From a virus, in IMG/VR virus record IMGVR_UViG_3300033816_000679, positions 1-46,343 of that record: 46,343 nt of DNA. One strand, 5' to 3'. A model generated the notes under the pieces. That model searched no databases. It was not told where the DNA came from and was given only the letters and a program-made list of their open reading frames with translations. The number at the start of each line of letters is the position of its first letter. Position 1 is the stretch's first letter. Shown in pieces: positions 46,217 to 46,343 of this stretch. Position numbers and translations under genes: made by a program.

Positions 46217-46343
46217 CCCCGGGGCAGGAGAGCCAATATGGCAACAGGAAATGTAATCAGCTGTAAGCAGTTCGCTTCCTTCCTCGTCTCGCAGGAACCT
46301 GTGTATGACAAGGAAGTTCTCAAAGATGTCCGTCCGTTTGACG
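46217..46343. repeat. Right copy of the 127-bp terminal repeat
   Basis: Identical to bases 1-127. Includes the start of the capsid gene again (ATG at 46238); the truncated copy is not a second gene. Confidence 0.95.

Noticed and set aside
46023-46244. Leftward 73-codon open frame before the capsid gene
   Set aside because: It crosses three hairpins and the contig join, and has no Shine-Dalgarno site or recognisable sequence.
1-46343. CRISPR array, diversity-generating retroelement or insertion sequence
   Set aside because: No regularly spaced repeats of CRISPR length, no reverse transcriptase or template/variable repeat pair, and no transposase gene are visible. The 17-bp repeats at 43690-43780 are too few and unevenly spaced for CRISPR.
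1-46343. Temperate phage
   Set aside because: No integrase, excisionase, CI-type repressor or partition gene is recognised. The RHH and HTH proteins alone do not show lysogeny.

Overview
The window is one complete, circularly closed genome of a tailed bacteriophage. The first 127 bases return exactly as the last 127 (46217-46343), so the unit length is 46,216 bp. A large ATPase/nuclease terminase, a 757-residue portal, a scaffold-like protein, short-tail components, two beta-helix tail spikes and a single 3,226-residue virion protein indicate a podovirus-type phage. No integrase, excisionase or CI-type repressor is visible, so nothing supports lysogeny. A lipoprotein in the lysis cassette and the RecT/exonuclease pair suit a Gram-negative host. 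Genes inside operons have strong Shine-Dalgarno sequences (AGGAGG type). The host cannot be named from the sequence.

Layout. (A) 22-5436, plus strand: major capsid protein, a terminator, two small virion-type proteins, a pectate-lyase-fold tail spike, and a lysis cassette (two small membrane proteins, a short amphipathic protein, an overlapping lipoprotein) ending in two small basic proteins. (B) 12057-5433, minus strand: terminase large subunit, SSB, two small proteins, portal, a linker protein and scaffold, converging on A. (C) 12101-30944, plus strand: tail proteins, a modular spike, a fibre, an adaptor-like protein, a cupin, two internal virion proteins and the 3,226-residue protein with a SNF2-like helicase domain. 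(D) 30990-35336, plus strand: recT, a RecE/exonuclease VIII-like nuclease and about ten small proteins, several of them HTH or coiled-coil, mostly with 4-bp start/stop overlaps. (E) 39771-35502, minus strand: small proteins, a lytic transglycosylase endolysin and an HU/IHF-like protein, ended by an intrinsic terminator. (F) 39887-40225, plus strand, one small gene, then a repeat-rich non-coding stretch (40419-40781) that is the best origin candidate. (G) 45772/45715-40782, minus strand: DEAD/DEAH helicase, VRR-NUC nuclease, small proteins, TOPRIM primase-helicase and a small protein resembling the primase C-terminus. (H) 45835-46026, plus strand: a ribbon-helix-helix regulator divergent from G.

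How it works together. G, D and the SSB form a replication and recombination set with no DNA polymerase of its own, so host polymerase is probably used. B and A together make the procapsid although they are on opposite strands. C builds the short tail and supplies ejected proteins. Lysis genes are split: holin and lipoprotein lie in A, the endolysin in E behind a terminator-like hairpin. The first genes of operons B, D, E, F, G and H lack a Shine-Dalgarno sequence and have a TTGAC/TTGAA box 34-39 nt before the start codon, which suggests very short-leader or leaderless mRNAs. Protein assignments rest on recognised motifs and family resemblance; no database search was run.
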